Made by a program: the position numbers and the translations under genes | Source of the DNA: Microplitis mediator | Lineage: Eukaryota; Arthropoda; Insecta; Hymenoptera; Braconidae | DNA length: 64,000 nucleotides | Assembly: GCF_029852145.1 (NCBI RefSeq) | Contig: NC_079969.1 | Span: 5,828,001-5,892,000, forward strand | Direction of reading: 5' to 3' | Notes under the pieces: generated by a model | Seen by the model: only the letters and a program-made list of their open reading frames with translations | Told to the model about the DNA's origin: nothing | Database searches by the model: none | Part shown: positions 20,381 to 33,063 of the stretch, piece by piece | Position numbering within the stretch: position 1 is the stretch's first letter | Layout of the letters: every line of letters begins with the position of its first letter

Positions 20381-23300
20381 TACATAGTATATTTTAAAAT
20401 AAGACATTTGAAAATTGATGCTAATGAAAGTATAGTCCACGATTACGATGTTAACATTGTAAATTTTAGTGTAGTTTTCTTTCCGTGTACTCCGACTGGA
20501 GTCTTAATGATAAAAATAAACTTTTATCTGGAGTTGATTTCACTCCGAAGGGGATTAATAAATAAAAAATCATCCACTCCGCATTCACTCCAGATGTAAT
20601 CCGCGAAAATTTTCTACAGCAATCATAAATTTTCATCCACAACTTAAACAAAATTATGAAGTAAAAAAATTAATCTAAATATTTCACACTTTTAATGTGG
20701 ACATGAAAAAATGCCCTTTATTTTTATTAAAATAAATGAATTAATACTTTTCGCTGTAGATGATAATTTAATTAAATTTATATTCAGAAACAACGAAATA
20801 ATGAAATAATATAAAAATATCGTTATTTCTATATGGAAATATAACGCATCAATTGGTTTAATCGAATAATTAAATCATGTGAAGTGTTAATGATTAAAAA
20901 AGTAAAATAAATAGAATTCTACAGATGGCAAAATTTATATATACATACATTTAAATAATATAAAACAAAAAACAATTTTTAATGACTTTTAGGTGAGTAA
21001 CGTTTGGCAATTTGTGATTTAATTGGTTCACGGATAACCAGACTCGATGTGCGACGTTAAAAATCCCTATATATATTGAAGTATGTGTTCATATATGTAT
21101 ATAAATGTTTACTCATGTTCATTTGACAAAATTGGAGAATAACGATTTACATTTTGCCAGCAGTGAGTCATCAATGGGTATATGAATTGTCGAGTAAATG
21201 TTATTTTATTGTGAGTTTTTGGAACCTCTCTTTCTCGTTATATTTATTTCTCTGATATATATATATATGGTTCAATAAATTTATTTCTCTTTCTATCCCT
21301 CTCTCTGTTTCTTTTTGACGCTTACTCGATTTTTCGTATTTACTCTGTTGCACTTGCGCTATTATTTTACTTCTCTAGTCAATGAAATGAATGAATTTAT
21401 ATCGCAATATTGAATTGATGATAACATGATACTGAAATAACAATCACATATCACGTTTTGAATATTCAAAACTCATATTTGATGCCAATTATTTTATATT
21501 TCACTTAATATTTTAACAACGTATTCAATAATTTAAATTTTCAATCGATGGGATATTTCAGTAAATAATTATTTTATGCTGTCATCTATTAAATACTGAA
21601 ATGATAGTTGATAACTTAAAAGTAAAATTTGATCATCGATGTTGATAAATATATAACGCTGTCATATGGAAAAAATCATTTATGCAGGGATTCAATTTTC
21701 TATGATATTTTCATGTCATTCAAAGATTTTAGCAGCGAAAATATTTGAAAGAGAAAATATTTTTAAATTTTTTAATTAAATTCTATAGTTCAAAAAACAA
21801 TGATGTTACAAAATAACAGCTAAAGGCGAATATATAGCATAGATATATAAATATATATACTAGCAGATCCCACCCGCTTCGCAAGGTAATAAAAAATTAT
21901 TAGTAATATGAAATATATACTTTATATTAATGGGAAAATTTTTTTAAAATGATTGAATAATTTTTTTCTAATTGTCTTCAAAACTACATTCGAAAATTAT
22001 GATTTTGAAAAAAAAAAACCGTCCTGATAAGTCAATTTTTGAAAAAGTTATAGCTTGTGAAAAAAAACCTTTTTTGTAAATTCATAGTTTTTTTTTTTGG
22101 TGGGGTAAAAAATTTGAAAAAATCCTGATGGATATTTTTGATCGAGTAAAAAAAGAGAAAAAATTTTCAGCCAAATCTAAGGGGATGGGTTTCAAAGTGG
22201 TTGATTTGGCGTGGAATGTAATTTTCTTTTGTTTTATTAGAAAATGAAGAAGATCGATGTTCGATAACAGTTATTGAAATGAAATTTGAAAAAAAATATA
22301 GTTTTTATCATCAAAATAATGAATATCTTTGGAATACGCAGAAGTTTATGGTACCAATTTCGTGTCAAAATATTTAGTAGTTTTTGCGTGATGGGCGTTT
22401 GAAAAAAACACATGATTTTATAGATATAAATAGATATATATATATATAACAATTGATAAGACTCAAAAAAAAAATAACGAATCAAATGAACAGGAGACCT
22501 TTTAACCTCAAGATAAATTCAAGTTGACCTCTTGGACTATTCGATGTCGTTATACGCATTTTGCATTCTTGCTATGCCCTCGGGATCTTATGAATATATC
22601 ATGTATACTGTAACATTAATAATTTGTACGGGATCTTAAGGGCTCTAGGGATGATGTCAAGGAAAAGCAAAAGAGTTATAAAAAACCATGAGGTCATCTG
22701 ATACCGTAAATCCAATGTCAAACGACTTACAAATATTTAAATATATATATTATTTTATTCAAATACATGGTTTATACATTTTTAATAACTTCTTCAAAGT
22801 AAATAACATAAATTTATATATCACTGCTGAATGAGCATCAATTTTCTTATAAAATATTACTTTTTTTCTTTATCTTCAAAGCATCACATTTTTTATATTC
22901 AGCGCTTGATATAAAAATAAATTTTGTCTCAGGAGTAAAAAAAAGTTTTCTCCAAAAATTAACAACCTAATGGTCATTGTAAAATTTACGACAATTATTT
23001 TACCAATTACTGTGGCCATAGTAAAATATAGTTTATTATGAATCATTGTTGCTAAGCACTACTTACTTTTGAATCGAGTCTAATTAAACCGTATTCGTAC
23101 AATTAAATATCTAAGGATTTAAATAATTGAACCGGCTAATTAACTCCTTTCTTTTTATATTCAAACATAAAAAAAATTAATATTTAACAAATTAACTTGA
23201 ACTTTTAATTGTCTTACTAATTAGACAAGAATTCGTAATTCATCGCCGTTAATAATTAAAAAATAAGTGAGCAAAGCTGTAAAAAAAAAAAAAAAAATTA

Positions 23301-23388
23301 CAAAGTATAGGACGTTGAGTCAAGAGAATCCAACAATAGCGGCCATCATCTTTCTATTGAAATAACGCTTAAAAAAAGTAAAGGAATG

Positions 23389-23420
<32 letters not shown>
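23389..23420. repeat. (AT)n microsatellite
   Basis: About 16 uninterrupted AT dinucleotides. Confidence 0.9.
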
Positions 23421-23423
<3 letters not shown>

Positions 23424-23864
23424 GTTTTTTATAGAAGTGTAGACAAAAAAAGGTTGAATTGAATAAGTAGCAACGTAACACACTGACGTACTTAACATAC
23501 TTCAAACGAAAGCTTGAGAAAAAAATTTAAATGAACAAAAAAAAAGGTTACAAAAAAATATTAATAGTAAAAAAGTGTTTATATATATCACGTACAATAA
23601 CAAAAAACTGAATTTTTTTGCCTTTACGAACATTAAATAAGTAGCTAATTAACTTAGAATCCTTCTCTGTAATAAATTTTGGTGTGAAAATGGTTCCCGA
23701 AAGGTTACCCGGTGACCTTGGTGTGCATTGACGGTGTGAAATTTTCTAGGTTGGGTGTTAATCACTTAATTATTGATTGATAGTATAGCCTGTAATTTAT
23801 TTGTTGCCGCAAAATGGAGAGTAGTGTCAGAATTAGTAAAAGATTGTGGGATTCTAGTTTTTCG

Positions 23865-23935
23865 AGCTCAGACAATTTCTTCGCAGCGTTAACCGGTCGA
23901 TCATGGGTTCGATCCCATCGCTGGGCGCTAAAGTT
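23865..23935 (+). repeat. tRNA-like SINE remnant
   Basis: ATGGGTTCGATCCCAT gives a perfect T arm and B box (near 23904-23919), with GCGCT pairing weakly. A clear A box and acceptor are lacking. Confidence 0.4.
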
Positions 23936-25185
23936 CGCTGATTTGGTTTTCATATCAAATCTTAAATTCTGAGGTTAATAATAATTTTTTCTTTGCGCAA
24001 AGAAATTTTTTTTTATCCTAAGAAAATTATATTTTCCAATTTAAAATGGAAAAATTTCTTGGGGTGAATAAATATTCCTTGCACTAGGAAATCTTTTTTT
24101 TCTGTGTGCTTTAGTGATTCGGTGAATTGCTACGCATACAATTTTTTTTCTCCATGTGTTAAACGGAATTAAAAATGCCGCCTGTAGATTTTTTGAACAA
24201 ATTCTCAATTATAAAACGAATAAATTTTTAATTATTTGATTTTAATGAATGTACTTTCGAGATGTAAGATCATCGCTTGGATTTAATTAGAATATTATCT
24301 TAATTTTGGCACGCGGCCCGGTTGGGACGATCGCCAATTGAGAAAAATAATTAACACTAATTTTTAATAATTCGATTCGTAACAAGTGAATAAAAATATT
24401 AAACTGTCAAAGTAATAACAAAAATTGATTCATGAGTTCACGCAATAATAATTGAAGCCTACACCATCGAAAACGAACAGTTCGTAAAATCGATCCATAA
24501 CTTTTTATTGGGACGTTAATCAGAGAAAAATTAATGAAAGATAAAATTTTTATACAGATACACATTACGCTCAAACAACCGATGAAACTAACTCGAATTA
24601 GTTTTTAGGATTCAATTATCGGCAACTATTGATGAACCAGAATTTTAAAAATATGATTTATAGAAAATTATAACTTGGTCAATAATTTTTAATTTTAACA
24701 GGAAGGTTAAAATAATTGAATAAAAATGTAAATATGTAAAAAAAATTTGATAGTTAAAAAATTTTTTTTATCAAAAGAGTTTGTTCAATAGTTAAAAGTG
24801 CAATGTGGTTGCATGGTGTACGGAAATACAATCACTGAAAAAATAAAAATAGAGATAAATAAATAAAAAAAAAATAAAATTATTTTTTCAATGACATTTT
24901 TTGCTTCTGCAATCAATTTAAAGGGGATAACATGTTACGATGCTCAGAAAGCGTGAGATTGAGTTTAAAATAAAAAACTGAACAATATATATACACATTA
25001 GACTGATTAAAAAAAATTGACTATTTTTTTCTATCGACAATTATATGGAAAATATTTTTCGAGACGACGAAAAAACAAATGTTTAAAAATATTTAAAATA
25101 TATACGAAAATCAGCCAATAGTTAGCTATTGAAAATATATTTTTTATACATATTTTATGGATATTTATATATTTTTTATATTTTT

Positions 25186-25766
25186 CCGATGAAAAAAGAT
25201 TTTATACAATTGTATGAAATTATGTATAAATTGGATAGAAAAAATGGCCCGATCTAATTGTATACAATCGTACATAATTATATTTAATTGTATACAAATA
25301 TATACATTTGCGTATAATTACATACTGTATTTGTATAGATTATATATCATTATATACAATTCTATATAATTGTATACAAATATATATATTTGTTGATAAT
25401 TACATACTGTATTCGTATAGATCATATATAATTATATACAATTCTATATTATTGTGTACAAATATATACATTTGTATATATTATCACATATTGTATCGGT
25501 ATAGATTATATATAATTATGTACAATTCTATATAATTGTATACAAATATATACATTTGTATATAATTATATACAATCCTATATAATTGTAAACAAATATA
25601 TATGTTTGTATATAATTTTATTAATCTTTTATTGAATTTTTATATAGAATTATATACGATTGTATATAATTATATAAAATTTTTATATAATTATGCATCA
25701 CCTCTATCTCATTGTATATAATTCATATATAACTGTATACAGTTATATAAAATCTTTTTTCATCGG
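25186..25766. mobile_element. AT-rich fold-back element E4 (CCGATGAAAAAAG end)
   Basis: The left end CCGATGAAAAAAGATTTTAT and the right end ATAAAATCTTTTTTCATCGG form a perfect 20-bp inverted repeat. The interior consists of GTATACAA/TATAATTATA units, part of which are tandemly repeated. The termini resemble those of E1-E3, suggesting a common mobilising system. Confidence 0.75.
25288..25535 (+). repeat. 82-bp tandem repeat inside E4
   Basis: Three successive units of 82, 82 and 84 bp begin TTGTATACAAATATATA or a one-base variant, each containing TACATACTGTAT-like and TATAGAT blocks. A partial fourth unit follows. Variation between units is mostly single-base. Confidence 0.65.
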
Positions 25767-28291
25767 GTTAACATATAATTTTTTTATTAGTTTTTTTAAG
25801 AAGGTAGCGCTTACAGTACTTATTAGATCACAAATAAATTTGTACACGTTTTCTCTAAATGATTATTTTAATCGTTCGAAATCGATTGAAATCAGTCGAT
25901 GTCTATCGACAAATGTTCAATTTTCGCATTGTAAATTTAGTGAATCCTCGAAAAAATACAGATAAGAAATAAATAACAGCAATGGTTTGTTAAAAATTGA
26001 TTAATACGTAAAGTTTGAAGCTTATGTTTGACAAACTGTTGAATAAAAAATAAAAGTAAACCAACAAAAATATTTATTCCACAATAGACAGTGTCTTAAA
26101 ATATACTCAATTGTATATCGAAAAAGTTTGTTCTTTTTAGTAGTAGGAAAAAGTATTTGTCGATAGTGAACAAGGGACATGCTATTTGTTTCGGTGGAAA
26201 AGTCACGAGTCGAATTGGCGATCGTGCGAGTCGCATGTAATATTTATAAGTCGTGCTACTTTTGAGACTAGACTGCAGAAAGTTCATTTTGGTTCGAGAA
26301 TACGGTATTTGAAATCAATATAAGAAAATGCTTGATCTTATTGCTGACTCTAGTACCACTATACTACCACTACAACTGCGCTACTGCTACTCAGCTGCTG
26401 CTATGTTCAATAACGAAAAAAAATATCAATACTAATACCATTAAATTATGACGTATAGAAGAAATATTTGTATAAAAAACAGGAATCTGAATCGATATTC
26501 AATCTGTTTCTTAATAGCTTTCTTCATTGGAGAATGACAAAAACGTACATGTTTTTTTTTATTTTTACGATCTTTGTATTTGGTTGTATCAATAATTTCG
26601 TTGGAAGTAATTCGTTACATATTCTACTATCACAATACGTACAATCGGGTTTATTTAACTTTCTTTACTATAAAAAATATTCAGCTAATAAATTATAGCT
26701 CAAAAACTGCTTTAACTTTCTGTATCACTGAACCAGAAATAGCATTAACTGATACAAAGTTAGTTTTTCGTTTTACGAGGATCTGCATCTCGAGTAGTGA
26801 AAACAGTTCCCTGATTAAAAACTTCGACTGGAACCGATTGATTCCGATCGAAAGTCAATCAAGGGTTTGAAGCAAATCTGGGCTTACTTCAAAACGAAAG
26901 TAAAATCGAAACCTGGGAGGTATTGAAACCGGTGCACGAACTGGGGCCAAATATTCAACTATGCCTCGATTGCGGACATCCGGCTGAATACCTGACCAGA
27001 ATGGAATGTTTTTCTGATTCAGCTAGATATTTGTAACCTCAGTTCGATGTTTGATCAAGAAAAATTGCTCGTTTAGGCACTCAGCCAGATTACAGATTTC
27101 ACACGGACAGAGCAGTTTTCAAGGATGGTGTAATCGGGGCATCAGTTATATCCCATTCGAGTGCTGATTTGTAATGAAATATGTCTGGATGGATTTCCAG
27201 TCATTGTTCATTTTTGAAAAATTAATTACTATTGAATCAAATCACTGAGTAAAAATTTACTTTCGGTAATGAGAACCAGGTACAAAATAGTTTACATTAA
27301 TTTCCGTGAACTTTATAGATCTGAGTAAATACTAAATTTACGTCAGTCTCCAAAATAGAACAAGTTGAATTACGTAGATATAAACTATTCTTTTCGGGAT
27401 ATCGATTAAATCATCAGGTGTAAGCAAATTTTGTCAACCCAGATGTTTAAATCTCATTTCTAATGAACAGTATCCGATTTTATTTTCATCAAATGCAATG
27501 ACGTGACATTTATACTTTATATAAAAAGGACACTACATTCAGTTTCTATTCATAGGTTTTTGATTTCATGAAAAATTGGTTCCTTGTCACTATTGCCACT
27601 CGTTTGTCGACTCATTTCAATTGATCATTTTGTCTTGTGATTTTCTTTTTCGTGTAATTGCAGCTAATCTGTCACTTCACCCCAACATGGTAATTAAGAA
27701 CTCCCTAAATGTATATTTAGCTCTTCTTCTCACCATTAAGGTAGTTTTGGATTAAGACCGTGTATTGATTGTCTGTTTGAACAAATTAGCGCTTTAGGGG
27801 GGGAGATGTTACGTTGACGAATATTTAGATCGATACTTCAGGCAGATACATAAGGTGTTAAGACAACGGCTAATTGATACAAAATGTTGATTTTTTTATT
27901 AATTTCGCGTACACGCTAAATTATAAACGTCCGCTTGTTAACTGCAAGCAGACTTGTTAGTCAGGTAAAAATAAGATATTAAGTTGTAATTGAATACAAC
28001 TTTATCAGCCAGTTTAATTCTACAATTTACGACTTTCTATTATCGCTACTCAAGACAAATGGTCATTGGGTATTTTTATAGGGTCACGCTGTTGGCTAGT
28101 AAGAAAAAATAATGTGAGCTTATATACCAATAAAACATTATATAAAACATAAATTTTTCACTTTTCCTGGTACCAATTATCAAAAAATTTAATAATTATT
28201 ATTAGCATTGAAATTAATTAAACGAGCCGTAAATTAAAAGAGGATGTTAATAATTGGTGCCTTTTAAAAAATTTTTCCTTATAGTGGAAGA
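25767..28291. other. No gene seen
   Basis: 26690-27200 is less A/T-rich and holds a frame of 98 codons without a recognisable domain. The possible polypurine tract at 27796 is listed separately. Confidence 0.5.
27796..27813 (+). other. Possible polypurine tract and LTR start
   Basis: AGGGGGGGAGA followed at once by TGTTACG has the form of a retrotransposon polypurine tract abutting a 5'-TG LTR boundary. No reverse transcriptase, primer binding site or second LTR copy is seen, so it may be chance. Confidence 0.25.
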
Positions 28292-28831
28292 GGGGGCAAA
28301 GTGGGCCCCTCAAAATTTTCTATACGCCAAGAAATTGGGACTTTATTAAAGATAATAAAATTACGTTTTAAAGTTATATCACAGCAGACTATTAAAACGA
28401 CTTTTATGTTATTAAAATACAATTGTTTTATAATAGTTATTTGCAAATATCACACGTGTAAGAATAAAAAATATCAAATCCGAAATTTTTTGGATCACAG
28501 AGAAAAATTTTGACTCGAAACTTACTAATTTTTATTATGCTGTCGACCAAACTTGAAACAGGAAGGGAAGCATCCAAAAAATTATTATGCTCATACGAAA
28601 TATTATTATGCTGTATTATAATACTTACAACGCACAAGACACTTATCGATAAGATTTAATAATAATTACTTCCATACATGATAATAATCGTGATGCGGCA
28701 TAATAATTTTTCATAAGAGCACAATAATTTTTTGGATGTTTCACTTTCTGTTTCAAGTTTGGTCGACAGTATAATAAAAATTGGTAGTTTTTGAGCCAAC
28801 ATTTTTCTCCGTGAGGGCCCACTTTGCCCCT
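28292..28831. repeat. GGGGCAAAGTGGGCCC outer inverted repeat
   Basis: GGGGGCAAAGTGGGCCCCT (28292-28310) and AGGGCCCACTTTGCCCCT (28814-28831) are an inverted pair, very G+C-rich for this region. The right copy directly abuts the end of an inner fold-back. A further pyrimidine-rich block CTCCCCTCTCCCC lies at 28952-28964. Confidence 0.55.
28496..28813. mobile_element. CACRGAGAAAAAT fold-back element, 318 bp
   Basis: The left end CACAGAGAAAAATTTTGACT and the right end (minus strand) CACGGAGAAAAATGTTGGCT start arms of about 110 bp. These share TTTTTATTAT, GTCGACCAAACTTGAAACAG and CATCCAAAAAATTATT. The ends fit the CACGG/CACAG class, but flanking TA is not preserved. Confidence 0.75.
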
Positions 28832-29837
28832 AATTTTCGATTTTTCAATTTTAATGGACGCAGCATAATAAAGTGAAAATAAGTATCAAGGGTCTAAAAA
28901 AAAGTAAACGCGTAAAAAAAATTAATAATATTATAACAATTTTCTTTAAGGGGCTCCCCTCTCCCCTATTTTATATTGTACATAACGAAATTTAATTTTT
29001 CAAATTGAATTTTACTGAATTTACAAATATTTTGTAATAGTAAAGTAATAAAGTTAATCTGCTTAAGAGACTTGCTTAGCCAAGTTAAACTCGATCTTTC
29101 CATGTAATATTCACTTTGCTAATACTAAAATACATAGATATATACACACACTACACATATATAGATACACAAAATCTAGTTTTCCGTATAACCGGAAATA
29201 CCGTGTTCACAGAGTCGAGATATACGTCCTCAGCTTAATAAGCGCAACGTCAGTGCACACAGTTCACGACTGAAATTACAATTAATTTGAATGTTATCGT
29301 CTACTCATATATGTATGAATAACACGAATGTATATATAAATTAATATTTTAAAGTTTTTACTATTTTAGTTTGTAAAAGTTAATAAGGAAACTTCCCGAG
29401 AGTAAAGAACAGGTCAAAATAGTGTAATTTAAGGGTACATAAGGGATTACATTGGTTTTCCAGGTGTTGTTAAATTTTAAGTCTATGCCACAATCCACAG
29501 GCTGTGTGTAAAGTGCTATACCACGTGTCTACGTGCAAAATTTCGAATTCAACAGCTAGAGACTCATTCCTGCCACCACTGGGTATTCACCTACATTGTC
29601 TGTAGAAACTTTATTTTTTATGTTTTATTTAGTTTCTAAGCTCTATTCGAAATTGCATTTTAAATATTAATCTTCACATAAGCATAAATACACATAATCT
29701 TGGTATTTTCTTATATTTATTTTGAATTTTAATAAAAAATTAAACAACACTGCTCCATAAAAAAATAGTTCTACTGAAATCAATAATTTTTTCTTCGAAT
29801 TTGAATCTTTGTTTTCAGTAATTTTGTTTTCTTAATA
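28832..29837. other. No gene seen
   Basis: A/T-rich with a more mixed part at 29190-29290. No repeat match elsewhere in the window was noticed. Confidence 0.5.
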
Positions 29838-30319
29838 CACTGTTAGAAGTATTTATTTGAGCCAAATAAATATTTGTTAATAGTTAATAAATGATTTATT
29901 AAATGAGATTTATTTGGGCCAAATAAGCCATTTCTTAATAGTTAATAAATGGCTTATTTGAATAGAAAGAAATGACACGTGATGTTAATTAAGTGAGGCT
30001 ATGACAAATAATTTATAGGACTGTTTAATTTTATTTTTTTAAAGAAAATAATACACACAATTAATGTTAATTAAAGATAAAAATTATTATACAAAAGATA
30101 TAAAAAAAATGAAATATTATAATAAATTTTTACTAACAATCACACTCATTCCATTCAAAGTTATAACCTGAACTTCATGTGTCATTTCTTTCTAATTCAA
30201 ATAAGCCATTTATTAACTATTAAGATATGGCTTATTTGGCTCAAATAAATCTCATTTAATGAATCATTTATTAACTATTAATAAATCTTATTTGGCTCAA
30301 ATAAATACTTCTAACAGTG
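29838..30319. mobile_element. CACTGTTAGAAG fold-back element
   Basis: CACTGTTAGAAGTATTTATT and its complement AATAAATACTTCTAACAGTG form the ends, with TA on both sides. Arms consist of TTTGAGCCAAATAA and TTAATAGTTAATAAATG blocks in alternating orientation. About 482 bp, no coding frame. Confidence 0.85.
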
Positions 30320-31054
30320 TACAAAAAAATGTTCATTTGTTCCATAAATGAAAATTTGGGGAAAATAGCTTATTCTTGGATCAAGAATTATAATATTTGG
30401 AACGAATCTATTTCATTCTTTAACGAAGAGCGCGATATTCTTGTCCCAGGAATATCATTCTCTTTGTTTGAGACACTGGTGACCTGACTCAAGACGGCAC
30501 TTCATCATACTAAGCTATACAGTGGAGTCTCTCTAACTTAGACTGAGACGAATCCAAAATTCCAGGATTTAAAATTGTAGAAGTACCCCTTCTTTTTACT
30601 ACAAGGTGTGGCTTAAAAAAAGTGTGAGTCAGTCGAAACGACCCACGAGTTTTAAAATTTTGAAGGTTAGGTTTTTCAAAATTAATATGTCAATTTTATT
30701 GTTGTTAAACTTCTTAAATAGAATATCAATTTTTCCAGTGAACCTCATTTTTCATTAAGTAATAAGTTTTTTTATTTTTTAATGTTTATTTACGTGCACG
30801 AATTTAGGGTTAGAATACTCAGTTTATGCGCAACGCCTATACGCGGAACCGCGCATTACCTTTGCGCATGTACAGTTGAGTGACAAAGTGGGAAAACAAT
30901 TTCCCTACTGTCGGAGGAGAAATGAAGGGAAGTCAAAGTTACAGAACGAAAAAGTTAAAGAGACTCTACTGTACTTTTTTTTATTAATTAAAGAAATAAT
31001 GTGAGGTTTACTCGATATTTTTATGTTTCAATTTTATTTTCAAAAAACACTGAC

Positions 31055-31130
31055 TTCGGATGGGCTTGAACTCGCGACCTGTGAGTTAGAAGTCTTGTCT
31101 GCCATCCACCAGGCTGGCATAGTTCTGAGA
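31055..31130 (-). repeat. tRNA-like SINE remnant
   Basis: The minus strand shows GCGAGTTCAAGCCC as a B box and an arm GACTTCTAACTCAC upstream of it. The A box is weak and the acceptor unpaired. Confidence 0.4.
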
Positions 31131-31259
31131 TATTGGAACATAAAATTTGAACCATAATTACTATGAAAACCGTACAGAGGTCTCGACTTTCCATGATTTT
31201 GACAGTCAGGTGGGGGAATTTTGAAACCCAGAGACTGAATTTCTTGAACTGAGTTCATG

Positions 31260-31457
31260 CCGCTCTTGCTTCAAGTCGGTAATACAGTTTGAACAAGAGT
31301 TTGAGATTCTCTAAGCAAAAATATCTTTTTTTTAATTTAACAAAACTATACTTGAGTCAAGGATTTAAATTAATTGATCGAAGAAATTTTTATTCACAAA
31401 ATTTTTGGCTCAAGGGAATTCTTCTTGTTTCAAGTTATTTTTTTTTTTCGGTGTATA
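31260..31457. repeat. Degenerate CTTGAGTCAAG-type repeat
   Basis: CTTGAGTCAAGG, GGCTCAAGGGAATTC, CTTGTTTCAAG and a right end TTTTTTTTTTCGGTGTA recall the element at 52796-53001. The left end is not clear. Confidence 0.35.
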
Positions 31458-31968
31458 AAAATATTAGCAATCATAAAAAGTTAAGAGATAAATAACAAAA
31501 GAATTAAAATTTTTTTTTATGTGTAATCAATAAATAATAAATTTAATATCACAAACTAATAAAAAGTTTTGAAACTAAAAAAAATAAAAGGAAAATGGAA
31601 AATAAGAAGTTTGTTGAGGAAATAAAAAAGAGACAAAGTAAAGTAAAAAGAATAACGAAACAAAGTTGTTGAAAGATTGAAGAGGGTTTGTAAGTGGGGA
31701 GGAGGAAAGTGACAGAATGAGTAGAGTTGAGGGTGTGTGTATAAGGAAGGAGGTGGTATAGGTCATGAAAAGCCTAGGGGTGTTTTGGCAACAAGCCATA
31801 TCAAGTATCTGGCCATGTGTTAGCGGCCAAATTTGCCATTCTCTCGACATTCACGTATGTTTTGGCTAGTCCAGACATTGTGTCTTCCATTTCAATGTTC
31901 GAGTGCCAGTTCATAACCAGCTTCAAATTCTTCAGAACAATGACGAGAATCATTCTACATATTTCTAT

Positions 31969-32036
31969 GGAATAATAATAATAATAATAACAATAATGAT
32001 GGTCATAATAATAATAACAAAAATAATAATAATAAA
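31969..32036. repeat. Interrupted (ATA)n microsatellite
   Basis: ATA/TAA trinucleotides in two blocks separated by CAATGATGGTC. Confidence 0.85.
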
Positions 32037-32376
32037 TCTTTCATAACATTATAATATTTATATTGAGGAAATGAGAAAAAAATTGACTTTAAATTGGTTT
32101 TGTCTTCATTCGATATAGGGGAGACCGGAAATCAACGTCCTGCCCAAACGAGTATTCATTTTTTTATAGCTTTTGAATACCGAACATAAACTGGGTTGTT
32201 AGATTTTTAGTAAATTTTTTGAAGAAAAATTTTGATAAGAAAATTTTGGGATACTCAAAATTGTACCGAGATAATAACAAGAATCACTACTGAAGATACC
32301 AAACAATTTTGAAAAAAAAATGTATACCTAATTTTTGGAGTGGTCTGTTTTAGCTATATTTATATATATTTGAATT

Positions 32377-32445
32377 TGAAAAATTATGTATAACTAGATA
32401 TAATGATATATAATTATACATGACTATATATATTTTTTTTCCGGG
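32377..32445 (-). repeat. CCCGGAAAAAAAATATATAT repeat fragment
   Basis: On the minus strand, CCCGGAAAAAAAATATATAT is followed by AGTCATGTATAATTATATA. This resembles the fragment at 63162-63242 and the ends of the AT-rich fold-backs. Confidence 0.4.
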
Positions 32446-32939
32446 TTGTAACTTGAACAATATATTGATGTTGTTTTTACAACCCATGCTAAAAAAATAT
32501 TTCGTAACACGTTTCCAGATGGCACCTTAAAATATTATGTCTGTACACACAGTAATAAAGATATCTAATCGTCCGAATGTAATGACGTCACATGTACATA
32601 AAATATGTTCTGTATTCCACAAGAAGGTACAGCAAGAACATAAAATAAATAAAATCCAAGTTACCAACTTACCATCCGATTAAACTTCTCATCTAACTGT
32701 CAAAGTCAGTTTCTTACCTCTTTCTATTTTAATAAAACGTCGGTATAAGTTTTCTGTAGGCATAAAACAGACGAATTTCGAAGTACTGTATACAAAAACA
32801 ATCATATGTATCTAGTCAAAAGAAAAGTATTCTTACATGTTTTGAAATTCAAAAAATTTTGATCAAATTATGAAAATTTTAGAACCACATTGAATAGATA
32901 AAAATTTTTTATTGAAGTATCATTAAAAAATTTCGGATT

Positions 32940-33063
32940 TTAGCCAACTAATACATGAACATACAGACACACACAAGCTCTGAAAATAGAATCGGTTCCT
33001 AGGGTCTCAAAACAATGACATCCGATGAAAACTTGATTTACGAAAATCGGGTTGAAAACAATA
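32940..33063 (-). repeat. AACTTCCCG-family fragment
   Basis: On the minus strand, ACCCGATTTTCGTAAATC, AAGTTTTCATCGGATGTC and TTTTGAGACCCTAGGAAC match the left part of the copy at 9718-10289 in the same order. Confidence 0.6.

Larger units (their letters stand above)
19077..20489. mobile_element. CACGGAAA element with ACGATGTTAACATCGT repeats
   Basis: The ends TACACGGAAAAAAAA and TTTTCTTTCCGTGTA are inverted, followed inward by TTTACGATGCTAACATCGTA on the left and TTACGATGTTAACATTGTAA on the right, and GTGGACTATAC inverted as GTATAGTCCAC. The interior contains a complete second element (19186-19740), a tRNA-like repeat near 19884 and a third fold-back (20261-20380). Confidence 0.8.
19029..20619. 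mobile_element. GGAGTGAATTCGG element, outermost shell of a nested stack
   Basis: The left part CACTGTAAAGAATCGGGAG, TGAATTCGG and the right part GGAGTGATTTCACTCCG ... CATTCACTCCAGATG ... TTTCTACAG share inverted blocks (CTGTA, GGAGTGAATNCGGA). If the element at 19077-20489 is removed with one TA, the two parts join. A related fragment with CTCCG words lies near 34975-35045. Confidence 0.5.
20620..25185. other. No gene seen; simple repeats and old repeat debris
   Basis: A CCCACCCGCTTCGCAAGG word near 21868, an (AT)n tract, a tRNA-like remnant and poly(A)-like runs. A region with TTTCTTTGCGCAAAGAAA and a TTTTTTTTCTGTGTG end at 24000-24107 resembles the CACAGAAAAAA family. Confidence 0.5.

Noticed and set aside
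21864..21890. CCCACCCGCTTCGC word as the end of a known LINE or SINE
   Set aside because: Only one short word is present and I could not find a body or a second copy in the window.
23389..23420. Regulatory TATA region
   Set aside because: A plain AT dinucleotide repeat with no transcription-start context.
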